NCBI GenBank assembly: GCA_009746045.1
Contig: RPFO01000934.1
Location: 124,001-188,000 of the forward strand
Direction of reading: 5' to 3'
Origin: Mesostigma viride
Lineage: Eukaryota > Streptophyta > Mesostigmatophyceae > Mesostigmatales > Mesostigmataceae
DNA: 64,000 nt
Positions 24,925-36,959 of this stretch are shown one piece after another. Positions within the stretch are counted from its first letter, which is position 1, and every line of letters begins with the position of its first letter. The notes below the pieces were generated by a model. The model did not search any database and was not told where the DNA came from. It saw nothing but the letters and a program-made list of their open reading frames with translations. The translations under genes were made by a program, and so were the position numbers.

Positions 24925-26900
24925 TTTGTTACAGAAATAAAGGATTCATATTTATGGCAGGGCAGAACTTTAGAGATTGCTTTGACGCGTAGGCACTTAA
25001 TCTGCAAGTGCCAGACACACGTTTTCGCCCGCGGTGCTAAGGAAAACTGGGCGCAGTCACGAGCAGACAGCAAAAATCCGTAATTGGGGTAAAAAACCTC
25101 GTGACTTTGAGATCTAAGTCATCAAACCGGCTCTATAGATAAGATCGGCTTGGGCCCACCTCTACCTACGGCTGCTTCTAAGGACGACTGTTCTGCATAA
25201 ATCACGGCAATTCAAAGGGAGCACATTGGGGCATTATAACCCCAAACGTGCTGAAGCGTGGAGAAATCCATTTATTTGCCTGCGTGACTGCCTACAGTGC
25301 GCCTAGGTGGCTACTAGGCAATTATTCTACTCACCAGCTGTAGGCCAGTGTACTTTCATGCCTGTTTGATGCAAGAATCTTTCTGTCTGAACTGGTTCCG
25401 ATGCACAGGAAGGGACCCCTTGTCGCCTCGTTCTACGGTACAGGGATGTCGTCACTCGTCAGACCTCATCATATTGTAGCTCAGACTTCTAGTACTGTAC
25501 AGTGTATATCAATTCAGTTATCACTCAGTCAAACAGGATCTCTGTGCCCGGCTTGGGCACTGGGCAGCAATAACAACATCAGCGCTCTTTTTATATAAAT
25601 ATGCCTTTTATGAGATTATTGTTGTTACCGTCGTAATTTTTTGTTAATGTATCCATCCTGGCCTCGAGTGTATATGAAGGTTGGCTGGTGACAAACAGAT
25701 GAGGCTCAAGTTCCTGGACCTTCTTGCGCAAGCTACGGTCTAGGGCAGCTGACTTTGGCAAAAGCAAGTCTTTTCGGTGGAAAGTGCTCATATTAATTAG
25801 CCGTAGATAGCAGAAGGGGCCTTGTTGCTGTTCAGTTAATTTCATACGGGTTATTCTGCGACCAGTTGTACAAAATATGCTGGTTCACGAAGGATTTATT
25901 GCCTGTCTTGCACATGTAGAGGTAATAAATTTATCAGTAAGATGTTGTCGCTAGTGGGTCTTCCTGCTGCATCTCTGTTACTTAATCCTAGAATTCTCGT
26001 TGGTAGGAGCACTGAAATGTTAAAGAGCGATTGGGGACGCCAGACCTGAACTCTGGTGCGATTCGCAGTGGTTCACTGGCACTTTTATTCGTTCACCTGA
26101 CCTCATGTCCGCTGTGCATTCGAGCACATCACCATGAAGAAGAGGAGGGACGGCAGATCCTTACGTAAATGGCTCCTGTTTTCCTCTTCCGTCGCAACGT
26201 ATCGATTAAGGAGCTAATGCCGGTGTGTCCGGAATTATGGGCAATATTCAGCAGAAGAGCCGCCCTGCTAAGTCATCTCAGGTATGTCCGGGATGCGCAG
26301 GTTACATGGTTTCATTTGCGACCCCCTGTGCTATTACGAGGCTGCCATTGAATCAATGCGTGCACTTGGTCAAAGGGGCAAACGACACGGGCTATCTATC
26401 ACTTCTGCGGGTTTATGCTGCTACCGACACGGGCTATCGATCCACTGCTACGGGTTCATGCTGCTTCCGACACGGGCTAACGATCCGCTGCTACGGGTTT
26501 ATGTTGCTCTTCCAGAGTTGCCCTGGTCGGGCCTGAGGTTCTGGGAGCCAGAGGACGCCTTCCTCCTTCCGCCATATGCGGGGGCCCAGCCTACACTTCT
26601 CTTCACGGCCAGATGCACCTGCCAGCCATAGCTGTAGCAGACTTTCTTAAGGCCGCCCGCCATGCTTCCTGCTGCCAACATCCTTTATAGCAGTGACGGG
26701 GGACATAACAACGCAACATTGATGTACCAAACGCTCTGTAATCATGATCGTCCTCCCCACCCTCCCCGCCCTCCCCACTCTCCTAGTTTCCATGGTATTT
26801 ATGAAGTAGCTTCAGTTTATAATCCACTTTAGAAACTGTTATTATTCCACTTTCCTATGCTCACCTACCTCTCCTTCCCCCCCCCCCCTCCCCAAACCTC
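24925..26900. other. Region without a recognised gene
   Basis: This lies upstream of the kinase start and presumably holds its promoter and 5' UTR, but I see no firm motif. A minus-strand stretch at 25845-25591 reads RKDLLLPKSAALDRSLRKKV and further plausible protein sequence ending in a stop, perhaps a decayed gene or transposon piece. At 26385-26515 a unit of about 42 bp (GACACGGGCTA, CTGCTACGGGTT, ATGCTGCT) repeats three times. Confidence 0.4.
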
Positions 26901-26925
26901 CCCCCCCCTCCCACCGGCCACGCAG

Positions 26926-27328
26926 CCGCAGGACCCCCTGAGCGTGCCCCAGGTGTTCCTGCCGGACACCCTGCCCGTGCTGAGGACCGAGTACGGCACC
27001 CTGTACGGCAAGGCAGGGGGCGCCGCGGAGCTGGCGACCGCTGCCCATGTGACCCCCCATGCGGTCCTCATCGCCACGCCTCATGCTCGTCACATTGCCA
27101 CGCCGCACGTGCCAGAAGGGACGCCCCATGCGAGCACCCGATCATCCCCCCAGGGGGGGCCCACCCCATCCAAGTCCGCGTCACCGTCTCCTCATAACAA
27201 ATCTGCATCCCAGTCACCATCACCATCACCGTCCCCTTCCCGCTCTGCGCTGCCGGCCACGAGGAAGTCTCACTACGGCACGGCTGTTGGTGCTGCGCCG
27301 GTTTTTCGCGTGCTGCCGGACGCTACAG
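26926..27328 (+). CDS. Exon of an unidentified plus-strand gene (Pro/Ser-rich)
   Basis: It follows a long pyrimidine tract and CACGCAG, is open for 403 nt, and ends GACGCTACAG|GTACGTG, a good donor in phase 1. It begins PQDPLSVPQVFLPDTLPV, continues RTEYGTLYGKAGGAAEL, then becomes His/Thr/Pro- and Ser-rich, ending VFRVLPDAT. I do not recognise the family. Upstream exons are not found. It joins in phase to 28903-29036. Confidence 0.55.
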
Positions 27329-27414
27329 GTACGTGCCCGCGTCATGGGCCATCTGTCGCGTAAACATGCACAGAAATAGAACCTGCCGGTTTGTAAAGGA
27401 CCAGCTGTTGCGCG

Positions 27415-27482
27415 ATGAAGCCTGATGGTGTGGAGCCTGATGGTGTGGAGCCTGATGGTGTGGAGCCTGATGGTGCCTGATG
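27415..27482. repeat. 15-bp repeat (GATGGTGTGGAGCCT), about 4 copies
   Basis: Exact tandem units in the intron after the exon ending at 27328. A shorter repeat of GGAAAATAGGATATCGT follows at about 27710-27745. Confidence 0.85.
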
Positions 27483-28224
27483 GATCCCAGGCAACACATC
27501 GGTCATCTAGAAGCAAGATATAAGTGTGTCAACCATCTCATCGACCAAGTCATGAATGATGTGTGTCGCGGCAAGGCTCGGGTGTTTTGCTGTTGTGGGC
27601 AAGGTTTAAGTCTCTTGCGACAAGGGTCTCGAGGTCCCTGCAATGATAATGGAGTATCGTTGATAATACGACATGGATGATGATGGGATGTCGTTGATGA
27701 TAGCATATCGTGGAAAATAGGATATCGTGGAAAATAGGATATCGTTGTGCAGCCCAATGGAAGCCCCATGTTTCGTGACAAAGGCCCCCAAATCCCTTGA
27801 CATATCACAGTTGTCCACTTGTCCTGATAATGTGCGCAGATGATCATCGATTAACAAATACTGTTCATTGTCCTATTACAGACAGATCATTTGGGGCATA
27901 TGGAGTTTGAAGCCAAGTATCTAGTTAGGAGCGGAGTTCAGAAATCAGAAGTCTTGGTTAGTCCAGGTGCCTTCCGTCGTACATGCCAAGATTGACATTT
28001 GCGCCGTGCATGGGGTAAAGCGGCACTTGACATTCGGCAGCCATACATACGCACACGCACAGTAATGCCCATCTGGGGGCGGAGTGTCCTAAGTGCCCTA
28101 AGGTACATTGACACGGAAAAAGAGGTTTGACCCCTTAAGGATCATGCAAGGGTATTGCCTTCCCTCCAAGGTCGCCACCTTGCAAGGGAATAGAGGAAGT
28201 GACGCACTAGTTTAGAATAAGAAA

Positions 28225-28460
28225 CCCATGGGCACTTGCTGTTGGTGGCCCCTTCCACCTCTGGTTGTTGGTGCCCCCTTCCACTTCTTGTTGTTGGTGC
28301 CCCCTTCCACCTCTTGTGGTTGGTGCCCCTTATACGTCTTGTTGTTGGTGCCCCTGTACGTCTTGCTGTTGGTGGCCCCTTCCACCTCTTGTTGTTGGTG
28401 CTCCCCTCCATTATTTGTATGGCCCTTATACGTCTTGTTGTTGGTGGCCCCTTCTATCAC
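28225..28460. repeat. About 28-bp minisatellite (CTTCCACCTCTTGTTGTTGG type)
   Basis: Eight or so units of GGTGCCCCCTTCCACCTCTTGTTGTT with alternating ATACGTCTTG variants, in the intron between 27328 and 28903. Confidence 0.85.
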
Positions 28461-28569
28461 ATTTTCCCAAGGTTGCGAAAGCCCATGGGACATGGCCCGC
28501 CTCTGAATGAGTTCCAAGCCTATCTGTCGCCTCTGGACGATGGGGCAGCCTTACTGCACCCGCTATGCT

Positions 28570-28775
28570 TTTGCTACTTCTTAAGTTGGATTGCACCCAC
28601 AGTTGAGCCTGCACCATGATGCCGAGAGAGTCCTCTCTGGCCTGCCCATGTGAGGCAGTGAGAGAAGCGGCTAGGGCGCCCTCCCTCTTCCTCGTTGTGC
28701 ATAGGGATTGCAGGTTCCTTTATTGTTACCCACGTGAAACAGTCCTGTGCTTTTTATTAATTTATTAAGTAATGG
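28570..28775 (+). mobile_element. LINE 3'-end repeat copy
   Basis: A plus-oriented relative of the reverse complement of 2595-2860, starting at GATTGCACCCACAG and ending in a TTTATTAATTTATTAA tail. Confidence 0.55.
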
Positions 28776-28902
28776 GACATGAACTCCGCGCAGTCCATAC
28801 CCAACCAAACACCACCCCATGCAACCCGATGCTGACCTGCCACAGCGTCACCTGCCAAACGGTCACCTGCCAAACGCAACCCCTGCCACCTGGCACGCAC
28901 AG

Positions 28903-29036
28903 CGGGCGGTGGTGACGGCACCAAGCAGTACTTTGTGGTGAAGCCTAAGAACCAGGCCAGCGACGGCCGTATTTACTTTGTCAAGAAGAAGGGGGTGGCG
29001 ATTGCTCACACGGTTGCCGCGCCGCCAACTCACCAG
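28903..29036 (+). CDS. Exon of the same unidentified gene
   Basis: 134 nt between GGCACGCACAG and CACCAG|GTGGGT. Joined in phase to the 27328 donor it reads DATAGGGDGTKQYFVVKPKN, then DGRIYFVKKKGVAIAHTV and PPTHQ. The alternating hydrophobic strands look like a small beta-rich domain; I cannot assign it. Copies of its donor edge follow downstream. Confidence 0.55.
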
Positions 29037-29265
29037 GTGGGTGGCTGTTTTTTTGGTATTGAGTGCATGTGCACAGTACAGTCAACCTGCTTAGGAGTAT
29101 GTGTGCGTGCACTCATCACCTGTGCTGTGTGCGGCCCACTGGCCAGGTGGGCGGCTGTGCACTCGTAGTGTACGCAGCTGACCATGGCGCACCAGGTGGG
29201 CGGCTGTGCACTCGTAGTGTAAGGGGCAGACCATGGTGCACCAGGTGGGCGGCCAGCCGTTTCGC
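29034..29265. repeat. Repeated exon donor edge (CACCAGGTGGGCGGC units)
   Basis: CCAGGTGGGnGGCTGT occurs at the exon end (29036) and again at about 29141, 29191 and 29240. The later units also share TGCACTCGTAGTGTA. Each unit holds CAG|GTGGG, usable as donor or acceptor. Confidence 0.85.
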
Positions 29266-29440
29266 ATGGCTTGCCTACAGGCCCAGTGCCAACAGGATCG
29301 GTACTCCCAGGGTGGTCATTATCTGTACTGTGCTTTGAGGTATGTCGCGTCCACAGCTGTGCTCTTATTTGTTATTGTGTTCGCGTTTTGGTTGCTATTC
29401 GCGATCACTTCCACTGTAAAAAGCGATTGTTACCGTCGCG
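29242..29440 (+). CDS. Possible third exon with a transmembrane segment
   Basis: After the last CACCAG, a phase-0 frame reads VGGQPFRMACLQAQCQQDRY, GGHYLYCALRY, then STAVLLFVIVFAFWLLFAIT, a convincing membrane helix. It is in frame with THQ of the previous exon. The frame stays open to a stop at 29536, but where an exon would end is unclear. A chance frame cannot be excluded. Confidence 0.35.
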
Positions 29441-30003
29441 CATCGGCTCATGTTCGCCGTAACGCCGGCATTTATGATGACCATATCCAGATGGTATCCA
29501 GATGGATGGTTTCTGGCCTGCGCTGGTTGTCTCCTTGATATCATGGTCACTATAGTATATAGTAATGCCAGGCCTGCGCGTGTTGTCTCCTTGATATCCA
29601 GAGGGTGGTCTACGGCTTCGTTTCGGTTCCTGGTGGTTATTGCCACTGTAGACTGTGGTAAGGCTTGTGGCCGGATGGCTTGGCGTGGGTTAGGGACGTG
29701 CAACGAAAGTCGTAACTAGCTGGGCATGACATCCGTAGTCCTGTGCACTGGGCACCAGAAAGGCCGCGGGTGTCATTGGAAGTTTATTTTTTTCCCCCAA
29801 AAATGTTCCTGTGCATGAAAAAAGCTAAATTAGTATACTACTACTATCTAGTAGTATTCACTATAATACTGTATCTATCGAGTGATCCCTTACTCATAAG
29901 TTCCACTAATTCTGGACGCGCATCGTGGTGGAAATGTGCGGTGCCGCGGATCACCCTGTCCATCCCTGGGCATGTGATTTGATTTTCATGAATCCCTGGG
30001 CAC

Positions 30004-30972
30004 ATGATGCAGTCGCCAGCCGCCAACGGAACGCACCGCGCAGCCGACGGCAGCTCTCCTGGGATTACAAGCGCAGCTGCACGCGAAGACCCCACCTGCG
30101 TCATCGGACCGCAACCCGATGGCGTCGCGCTTAGCTCGCACAAGCAGTCTTGTTTAGGCGAGCGGTCTAATGCAGGAGAGCATCCTAGCTCGCCTGAACA
30201 GCCTAGTCCACACGAACAGCTTAATTCACACAGGCAGCATAGTGCACGTGAGCAGCCTAGCTCACATGACCAGCCTGGTTCATGTGAGCGGGATTATGAG
30301 CGGGATGATTCACGTCTAAATGAGCCGCCGCCAGCGGGACCAAGACCAGACGGCCAGGGTCCGACCACCGTCGCCACGCCGCCGCCACAGCCCAATCCAC
30401 GGCATCCCTTGCCCAAGCTGCCGTCAATGGGGCCAAGTCCAAGCGGCCAGGCCCCCCCCGCCGTTGTTACACCTGATCCCTCCGTCGCTACACCCATACC
30501 TGATCGGTGGCACCCCTTGCCTGATCTGATCCTGAACCGGCGGTTCCTGGTGACACCCGATATTGCGTCCCCGGTGGGCAACGACGTGAGCCAGTCGGGC
30601 GTGGTTTTGGCGGTTGGGGACCAGGGCGTGCAGGTAACGCCCCGAGAGAGGGTGGCGACCGAGGCTGGCTTGGCGAGCAGTCCCACAGGAGTGGGGAGGC
30701 CAGCGGCTATTGAGACTGGTACCGAGAGCAGTCACCCAGCAGTGGTGAGGGTTGTCCTTGAGGCGGGTGAGAGTGGGCACACAGGAGAGGGGAGCGGGGC
30801 CTCAGGTTCCGAGGTTGACCCCGAGAGCAGTCACCTACTAGGAGGTCAGAGTAGGGGGCCTGCTGAGGCTGGGGCGCAGTTTCCGTCGGACTTGGAGGGT
30901 GGTGGACCGGGAGGGGGGGCTGGTGGGGGAGGTGCCAGCAACCGTCACGAGCGCCCTCCCTTGGGCCATTGA
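30004..30972 (+). CDS. 322-codon open frame, unidentified (host exon or LINE ORF1-like)
   Basis: It opens at ATG 30004 and ends TGA 30970. The first third has degenerate repeats of about 24 bp (SSHEQPSSH-like units, 30180-30290). The middle is Pro-rich with repeated motifs (GPRPDGQGPTTVATP; GPSPSGQAPPAVVTP), and the end is Gly-rich. There is no known domain. It sits 0.6 kb before LINE-A ORF1-like sequence, so it could be a LINE leader ORF, but it could equally be a host exon. Confidence 0.35.
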   Translation: MMQSPAANGTHRAADGSSPGITSAAAREDPTCVIGPQPDGVALSSHKQSCLGERSNAGEHPSSPEQPSPHEQLNSHRQHSAREQPSSHDQPGSCERDYERDDSRLNEPPPAGPRPDGQGPTTVATPPPQPNPRHPLPKLPSMGPSPSGQAPPAVVTPDPSVATPIPDRWHPLPDLILNRRFLVTPDIASPVGNDVSQSGVVLAVGDQGVQVTPRERVATEAGLASSPTGVGRPAAIETGTESSHPAVVRVVLEAGESGHTGEGSGASGSEVDPESSHLLGGQSRGPAEAGAQFPSDLEGGGPGGGAGGGGASNRHERPPLGH

Positions 30973-31576
30973 ACCAGGTAGACACCTCCTATGGCAGGGT
31001 CCCCTTCTTGTCCCATCGCAACCCTCTGGCAAACTTGCGCGCGCCCTGCACCGATGGGCGCGACCCGGACCTATGTGACACAACTGCTTGAGGATGCAGG
31101 GCTTCTGGGACTATACGTACTCTGCGCCCGCATGGTTGACAATTAAGGAGAAATCGGCCGCCATCTGCGATCAGCACCTTAGTAAGTCCTGAGGGGTATG
31201 ATCCTGTTGTCTCCCCACGGGCCCCACGGCCCATTGCTAGCCAGGGTAGAAGTCCACAGGTTGAGGTTATTGCCCCTGAGGATAGCCGCTACCCTACCGC
31301 CTCGTCTGCCATTACAGTAGAGGACAGCTCGGATAAGGATTATATCCCCATCTAGTGACTATATGGTTCCAAGGAGCATGATGCAGACGATATTTGTAAC
31401 TTTCGTGTAATTATTTTTCTAATGAGATTAGCATAGTACTCTGTGGCATGCCCATGCGCATGACACGCAAGTACTTCATACTATGGTGCTACAATAACCA
31501 ACTTGAATAATGATATGCACCGATTTTGAATTCAAGTGTGGTACATTTAGGCTGTTAACTCTGAAGCCATTCGCTC

Positions 31577-32330
31577 ATGCAGTATTGTGGTACATGGCGT
31601 CCCCTCGAACGTCAACGATGCACGCCTGGGCACCTACCTCCGGGGCGACCCCTTCCTGGGGAAGCTCAGCGTGGCCCAAGACGTCGTAATCCGCCAGGCA
31701 CGTCGGCTCGGCGGCCCCACCGCCCCCGTCCTGGTGGAATTCCGCCGCAAAGAGGACCAACTGCTGGTGCTGAAGGCCCGCCAGCATATGCAGCGGGATG
31801 ACTTGAGCATGGATGATTACTATATGGCCCGGAGCAGCTCGAGGCCCGGGCTGCCGCCCTGAACCGCCCGAAGGTCCACCAGGCTCGGGCGGCCAAGCAG
31901 GCCAACCCGCACCTACGGTGCAGCGTCTATGCCCACCTCTGTAATGGCGTATTCATCGTTCGCATAAACGGCCAGGACCTTCCCCCAACGACGGTGATTC
32001 CCATGGATACGGCCATGCCAGCGTACCAGCCCCCTGCCCAGCCTCCGCCGTCACCGCCTGATCGCCACCGGCATCGATGGCCACCCGCTCCCCTGCACGC
32101 GTGGGGAGCCGCCGGGGCCACTTCCGCTCAGGTATGGCTGCCGGGCCTGGTCGTCCCGCTAAATTCGTCCGCTTTGCACCCGAGGAGCCCGCGCTGCAAA
32201 CCCTTCTCAACACTGAGTAATGACGACGCTCGCGGCTTCACGGCTAGCTCTAGCAGTGGGATCTGTCTAACTCCCCTTCCCGCCCCTTTGCCTTCGCAGC
32301 CCTCGGGCTGTCGGAGAGAGAGCAACTGGT
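31577..32330 (+). pseudogene. LINE-A ORF1-like region
   Basis: The frame begins MVHGVPSNVNDARLGTYLRG and includes PVLVEFRRKEDQLLVLKAR and, after a frameshift, EARAALNRPKVHQARAAKQA. Its order and position just before an APE endonuclease match LINE ORF1 RNA-binding proteins. Frameshifts make it non-functional. Confidence 0.6.
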
Positions 32331-32636
32331 CAGCAGTATGCCAGGTTCGCCCCGCCTTGCGCGGCCGCCTCCGAAACCTCCTCAGGCTGCAGCTCGCATT
32401 TCTTATTACTCACTTCGATCGGATTCATTCTACCAGCTGGCCACCCGAGCCAACCGTCGGCGTCGTCTCGACGCGTCAGTGGCAGGAAGAATCGAAACGG
32501 TGATTGAAAGCATTTATAAGTCCTCAACCCGCCACCCCTACCCGGCCCCCACCTCCACCACCACGGTCCCTGCTCCATATCTCCGCCCACATCCCCGCCT
32601 AGCTGCAGCTGCACCGTACCCCCCCGCTTTTCGGTC

Positions 32637-33330
32637 AACGCGCACAATTGATCATCGCCACCTTCAACGCCCGCACGCTCCAGCCTGACGCGGACCGCTG
32701 TCACTGCCTGCGCACTGAGTGACGACTGTTAGTGCAATCGAGTCTCCAATCTTATTGGTTTGATCTGCATCGACAATATAACATCGCCATCCTGAGAATC
32801 CAAGACAACCGGCGCACTGCATCCGCTCGCCCGCCCTTGCTGCTGACGACATTGATGGCTGGCGGTTTTGTTATGAAGGCGTCGACGGCACCGGGATCGC
32901 AACGGGGGCATCGGTCTCCTCTGCTCCCCGTACGCCACAAGGGTGAGCCCCAACTAGTCAACGCCCGCCTCTTATATAGTGGCCACCTTCCATTCGGTGG
33001 AGGGCCACTCGACCTACGCCCTGACGGTGGGCGTCAGTTTCGCACCGCACTCCGGCCACCCTGAACAAGATCGCAAGGACTTCTTTGCATGCTGAGCTGG
33101 AGAACCTGGCGATCGGCACCCCTGGTCGCAACTACCTCGCTCTGCTATACTGGACGCCAATACCACGCTACCACAAGGTACTGGAGCTGGATGTCAGCAC
33201 GCCGGCCCCGCCGGTACGGTCTCCAATGGCAACACTGAACTTTTTGCTGATTTGCTTACGACATGCGATTTGGTGACTGCCAACACCCGCTTTCTGCATA
33301 GTCATGATGCTCTGGTCACACACGTGTACA
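32637..33330 (+). pseudogene. LINE-A APE-type endonuclease remnant
   Basis: LIIATFNARTLQPDADR is the N-terminal motif of APE endonucleases (A-x-x-N-x-R-T). Later WRFCYEGVDGTGIATG and VSFAPHSGHPEQDRKDFF match the central strands (V.VYAPHSGHP...R..F). Reading needs several frame changes, and stops are present. Confidence 0.75.
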
Positions 33331-33439
33331 TCTCGCCAACTGGCACTGAATGCTAGCTGCCTCGACTATATGTTGTAGTGCGCAAGCGTCATCAAGGATC
33401 TGTACTAGCTGCATCATGGCTCGATCAGCACGTGATCCC

Positions 33440-36400
33440 CCATGAACGCATCATCAACACCCGCATCCGCCAGCGATCCCCCTCGCGCTTTCGTAAGCAC
33501 GTGGCACCACCTGATTTGCGCACACTGCAGTTGATTGCTTGAGAAATCTGACGAAGCTCTGGAGGACCAGTTCCCTGAAAAACTCGCGCACAATTAGCGC
33601 GCGGCGGAGGAGTTCGTCGACGCGCTGGACATCCGGGCCAGCCACACCTGGCTGCCCGGCGCTGCCGGCCCGGCATCCGCCGCCCTTCGGCTCCTTGCTG
33701 GCAAGCCAGTGCCCGCGGCATGCAGGGGCCCTGCTGCCCCCCCGCCGCCCGACCCCGCTTCACCAGCCTGCACCGGCTGGCCCCGGCGTCATGCATCCAG
33801 GCCCGGCAAGCCCTGCGCGACAACCGCGACCCCGCCCGCTACGCCCGCCTCAGAGCCATATACCACTCACTCCGAATACTAATACCATCCGGCAGGCGAC
33901 CAAGCGGAGCAGGACTGACCTCCATGTCCGCGAGTACTTCGCCCACCTCAAGGACCATGCAGCACGGCAAGTACGCCTGGACTCGCGCCTGTGTCACGCC
34001 CAACGGCCAGCCGGCGGCGCGCAACCGGCGCAGGGGACGCTCTCTGGCTCACCGCAGCAGCACTGGCTTGACCTGGGCAGTGGTATTCCTCCCAGTCCCG
34101 GCTGCTCGGCGCCCCCCCGCCGCCTCCGCCGCTCAAGGCCCTCTGGCGGCCTCGCGTCAGACTGGCGCCTGCGGGCCGCGGCGTCCCTGCGCCGCCCACG
34201 CCACCGCCGCTGAGCAGGACTACACGTACCTGGCCCTGACGGAACCCCTGGCCGACCCCAACGAGCTAATAACCGCCGTTCACCGAGCTCGAGCTAGTGA
34301 GCACCGCCGCCAAGCAACTCTGCTTCTAGCCTAGCTTCTACGCCGCCGTTGGACCTGACCAGCTCCCCGCTCCGGTGATTAGTAAACTGACGGCACTCAC
34401 GGCCGGGGTTCCTGCTTGACGTATGCAACCGGATCCTGAGCCTTGACGACGCGCCGCCGATTCCTGAGTGGCAGCATATTCTGATCAGACACTCCGCAAA
34501 GGTGAAAACCTTTGCGTTCAGTGCCGGGCCGCGGAAAACGCGGAAAACGCGATCTGCAAATGAATCCGACCGGAATCGAACTGGGGACCTCTCGCACCAA
34601 TTTTGCTGACTATAGGACGGACGTCTCCGGTTACCATGGCATCGCCAACTTACACCTACAGTCATCCGCAAAAGTTCTCCTGTCCGGGGAGTGATGCAAG
34701 CCTTTCGGATTTGGTACTAGATAAATCACTCGAGATCTGTGTGTAGGAGTACTACACACGTGTCTGCACGCGAGACTTGTTCAGCATATAGCTATACCAC
34801 TGCGGGCAGCAGGGACGTCCTGCTGCCCCCCGCGCCGCCCGCCCCGCTTCAACAGCCTGCATGCACCGGCTCCGGCCGCCGTCATCTCGGCCGGCCCGGC
34901 AAGCCCTGCCTTATAATCGAGACAACCGCGACCCCGCCCGCTATGTACGCCCGCCTCAGACACGAATTCCACTTGGCCATGCATCTGGCGACTGGCAGGC
35001 AACCAAGGAGCAGGAGGACCTTCATATGTGACTCCGCGATCGAGTACAAGTTCGCCCACCTCAAGGACCAGCACTGCAATTAGTACGCTAGGATCCTGCG
35101 CCACGCCCAACGGCCAGTCGGCGGCGCGCAGCCGGCGCCGCGGACGCTCTCTGGCTCACCGCCGGCAGCACAGCTTGACCAGTCGGGTATTCCTCCCAGT
35201 CCCCGCGGCTGCTCGGTGCCCCCCTGCGCCGCCTCCGTCGCTATAATTGGCCCTCTGGCGGCCGTCCGCCTCAGTGGCGCCCGGCGCGCCCGGGCGTCCC
35301 TATAGCTGCGCCGCCCACGCCCGCGCCCCGGCCGCTGAACTATACACATACCCGCCCCTGACGGAACCCCTGGCTGACCCCGACAAGCTATACTGCTGAG
35401 ACCGCTCGAGCTGCGCACCGCCGCCTGTCAAGCAACTCCGCTTCTACGCCGCAGCGGGCCTGACCAGCTCCCCGCCCCCGGACCGTGATTAAACTGACGG
35501 CGCTCACAGGGTTGTTGCTGGACGTCTGCAACCGGATCTTGCTGCCGACTCACCACCGATTCGATCCTGAGTGGCAGCACAGCTACCGTTTTCATATTCT
35601 TTACAAAAACCAAGGTTCCCCTTACGTACGACCCCGCCAACTACCGAGGAGACTGTATGCATCCAGATTCCAGAGCGCCGCACTCAAGTTGTTCATCATG
35701 TGCATGATCCTCAACCGCCTTCGTTCTGCTCTCGACCGTCACCGTGGGGCGTGGGGAGAGTCAAATGGCCGCTTTCGTCATCCTGGGCACAACCCCGTCA
35801 TGGCCATGCATCTTCGACACGCGCCGCCTCTTTGAGGAAATCGCGCTCCTGCAACCTGCTGGCGAGTTTCCCGTCGCATCCTGATCTTTGTCTCGAACTT
35901 CATCAAGGCTTTTGATTCTGACATTCTGTCCTCTGGGCCGCTCTAGTATGGGATGTCCTTGCTCGCGCTCGCGTCCGGGCCACTCCCCTGATGACTGTCA
36001 TCCGCACGCTGTATGAGGGGTCGACCACCTCGGTGCGCACTCAACACGGCTTAATTAATCACCCCGCAATGTCCTCACTGCACACCGGCGTCTCAGCAGC
36101 TATAGTTTGCGTCCTGTGACCGTACCTGTTTATCAGTATTGTACATATGTAGTAGTGGATTATGTTATTCGCCATGCAGGCACAGTGCACCCGCTTTGCT
36201 CTGCTGCATGGCTGGCCGCGCACTCTGGCCGACGGTTATCACAAACGAGCTTGGGGAAGGGGGGCCGACCGACCAGCAGAATTTACTCTCATGACCTCAT
36301 GTATGCTGACGGCATCACGCTTATTGAGAAGCCGGATTCTGCCCAACTTTGGCTTGACTGCCCGGTGCTCGAGGCTCAGTGCTGTTGGTCGAGAATCAGC

Positions 36401-36790
36401 CCCAAAACGGAGGCCCTGGCCCTTGGTCTGGCCAGGCCCCCCGCACCCCACTCCGCCTCTTAGACCGGACGCCGAGGTCCGATTTACCCTACTTCATGCC
36501 GCTTCAAGTTGCTAGGCAGTTGGCTTCCCGATTGCGATCGATCGCGAGGACGACACGGGCGAGGACCCGGATCATGCATGGCGTGGGCTCAACCGTCCAT
36601 GACGTCCACCACCGCCTCTGGTGGAGCAACCCCGCCCTATACCCCGGATCGCAAAGCGCGACCTGTTCATTATGGGTCGTCATTCTGACAATCCTGCATG
36701 ACCTACGGCGCCGAGACATGGATGCTGACGCAGGAGCTGGAGAACCGACTCAACGGCAGCGTCACCAAGATGCTGCGCAAGGCACTTTAA
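33440..36790 (+). pseudogene. LINE-A reverse transcriptase region, rearranged
   Basis: HVIPHERIINTRIRQRSPSR starts the linker after the endonuclease. The catalytic part is recognisable at about 36290-36450 (DLMYADGITLIEKPDS, YADG for YADD, then PKTEALALG), followed by SFKLLGSWLPD and MTYGAETWMLTQELENRLNG. Several frameshifts, a SINE at 34480-34781 and an internal duplication (33720-34470 against 34800-35580) break it. The changed catalytic box alone would inactivate it. Confidence 0.8.
34480..34781 (-). mobile_element. tRNA-derived SINE, single copy
   Basis: The reverse strand ends ...CCTTTGCGGAGTGTCTGATCAGA. It contains GAGGTCCCCAGTTCGATTCC, a good Pol III B box (GTTCGATTCC), and tRNA-like sequence before it. 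Eight-bp direct repeats CAGCATAT flank it (34472-34479 and 34782-34789). Two more copies form a dimer at 54230-54969. Confidence 0.75.
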
Positions 36791-36959
36791 AATAGCCCCC
36801 CTTTTTTACAATTTATATATACTGATTTGCCATAATTGTTTCCCACATTCTTAGGCACATGGGCAGGCGCCTGGGCCCAGCCGGGCCAGGTCAGGTAGAC
36901 ACATCAGATAGGCTAGCTAGCTGGCACCAAGCGGCCCCGCACAGCCCGGCCAGCGACTT

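Noticed and set aside
34500-34640. Functional tRNA gene
   Set aside because: B box is good, but the T stem is mismatched, no acceptor stem pairs, and the unit occurs in three copies with target duplications, so it is a SINE.
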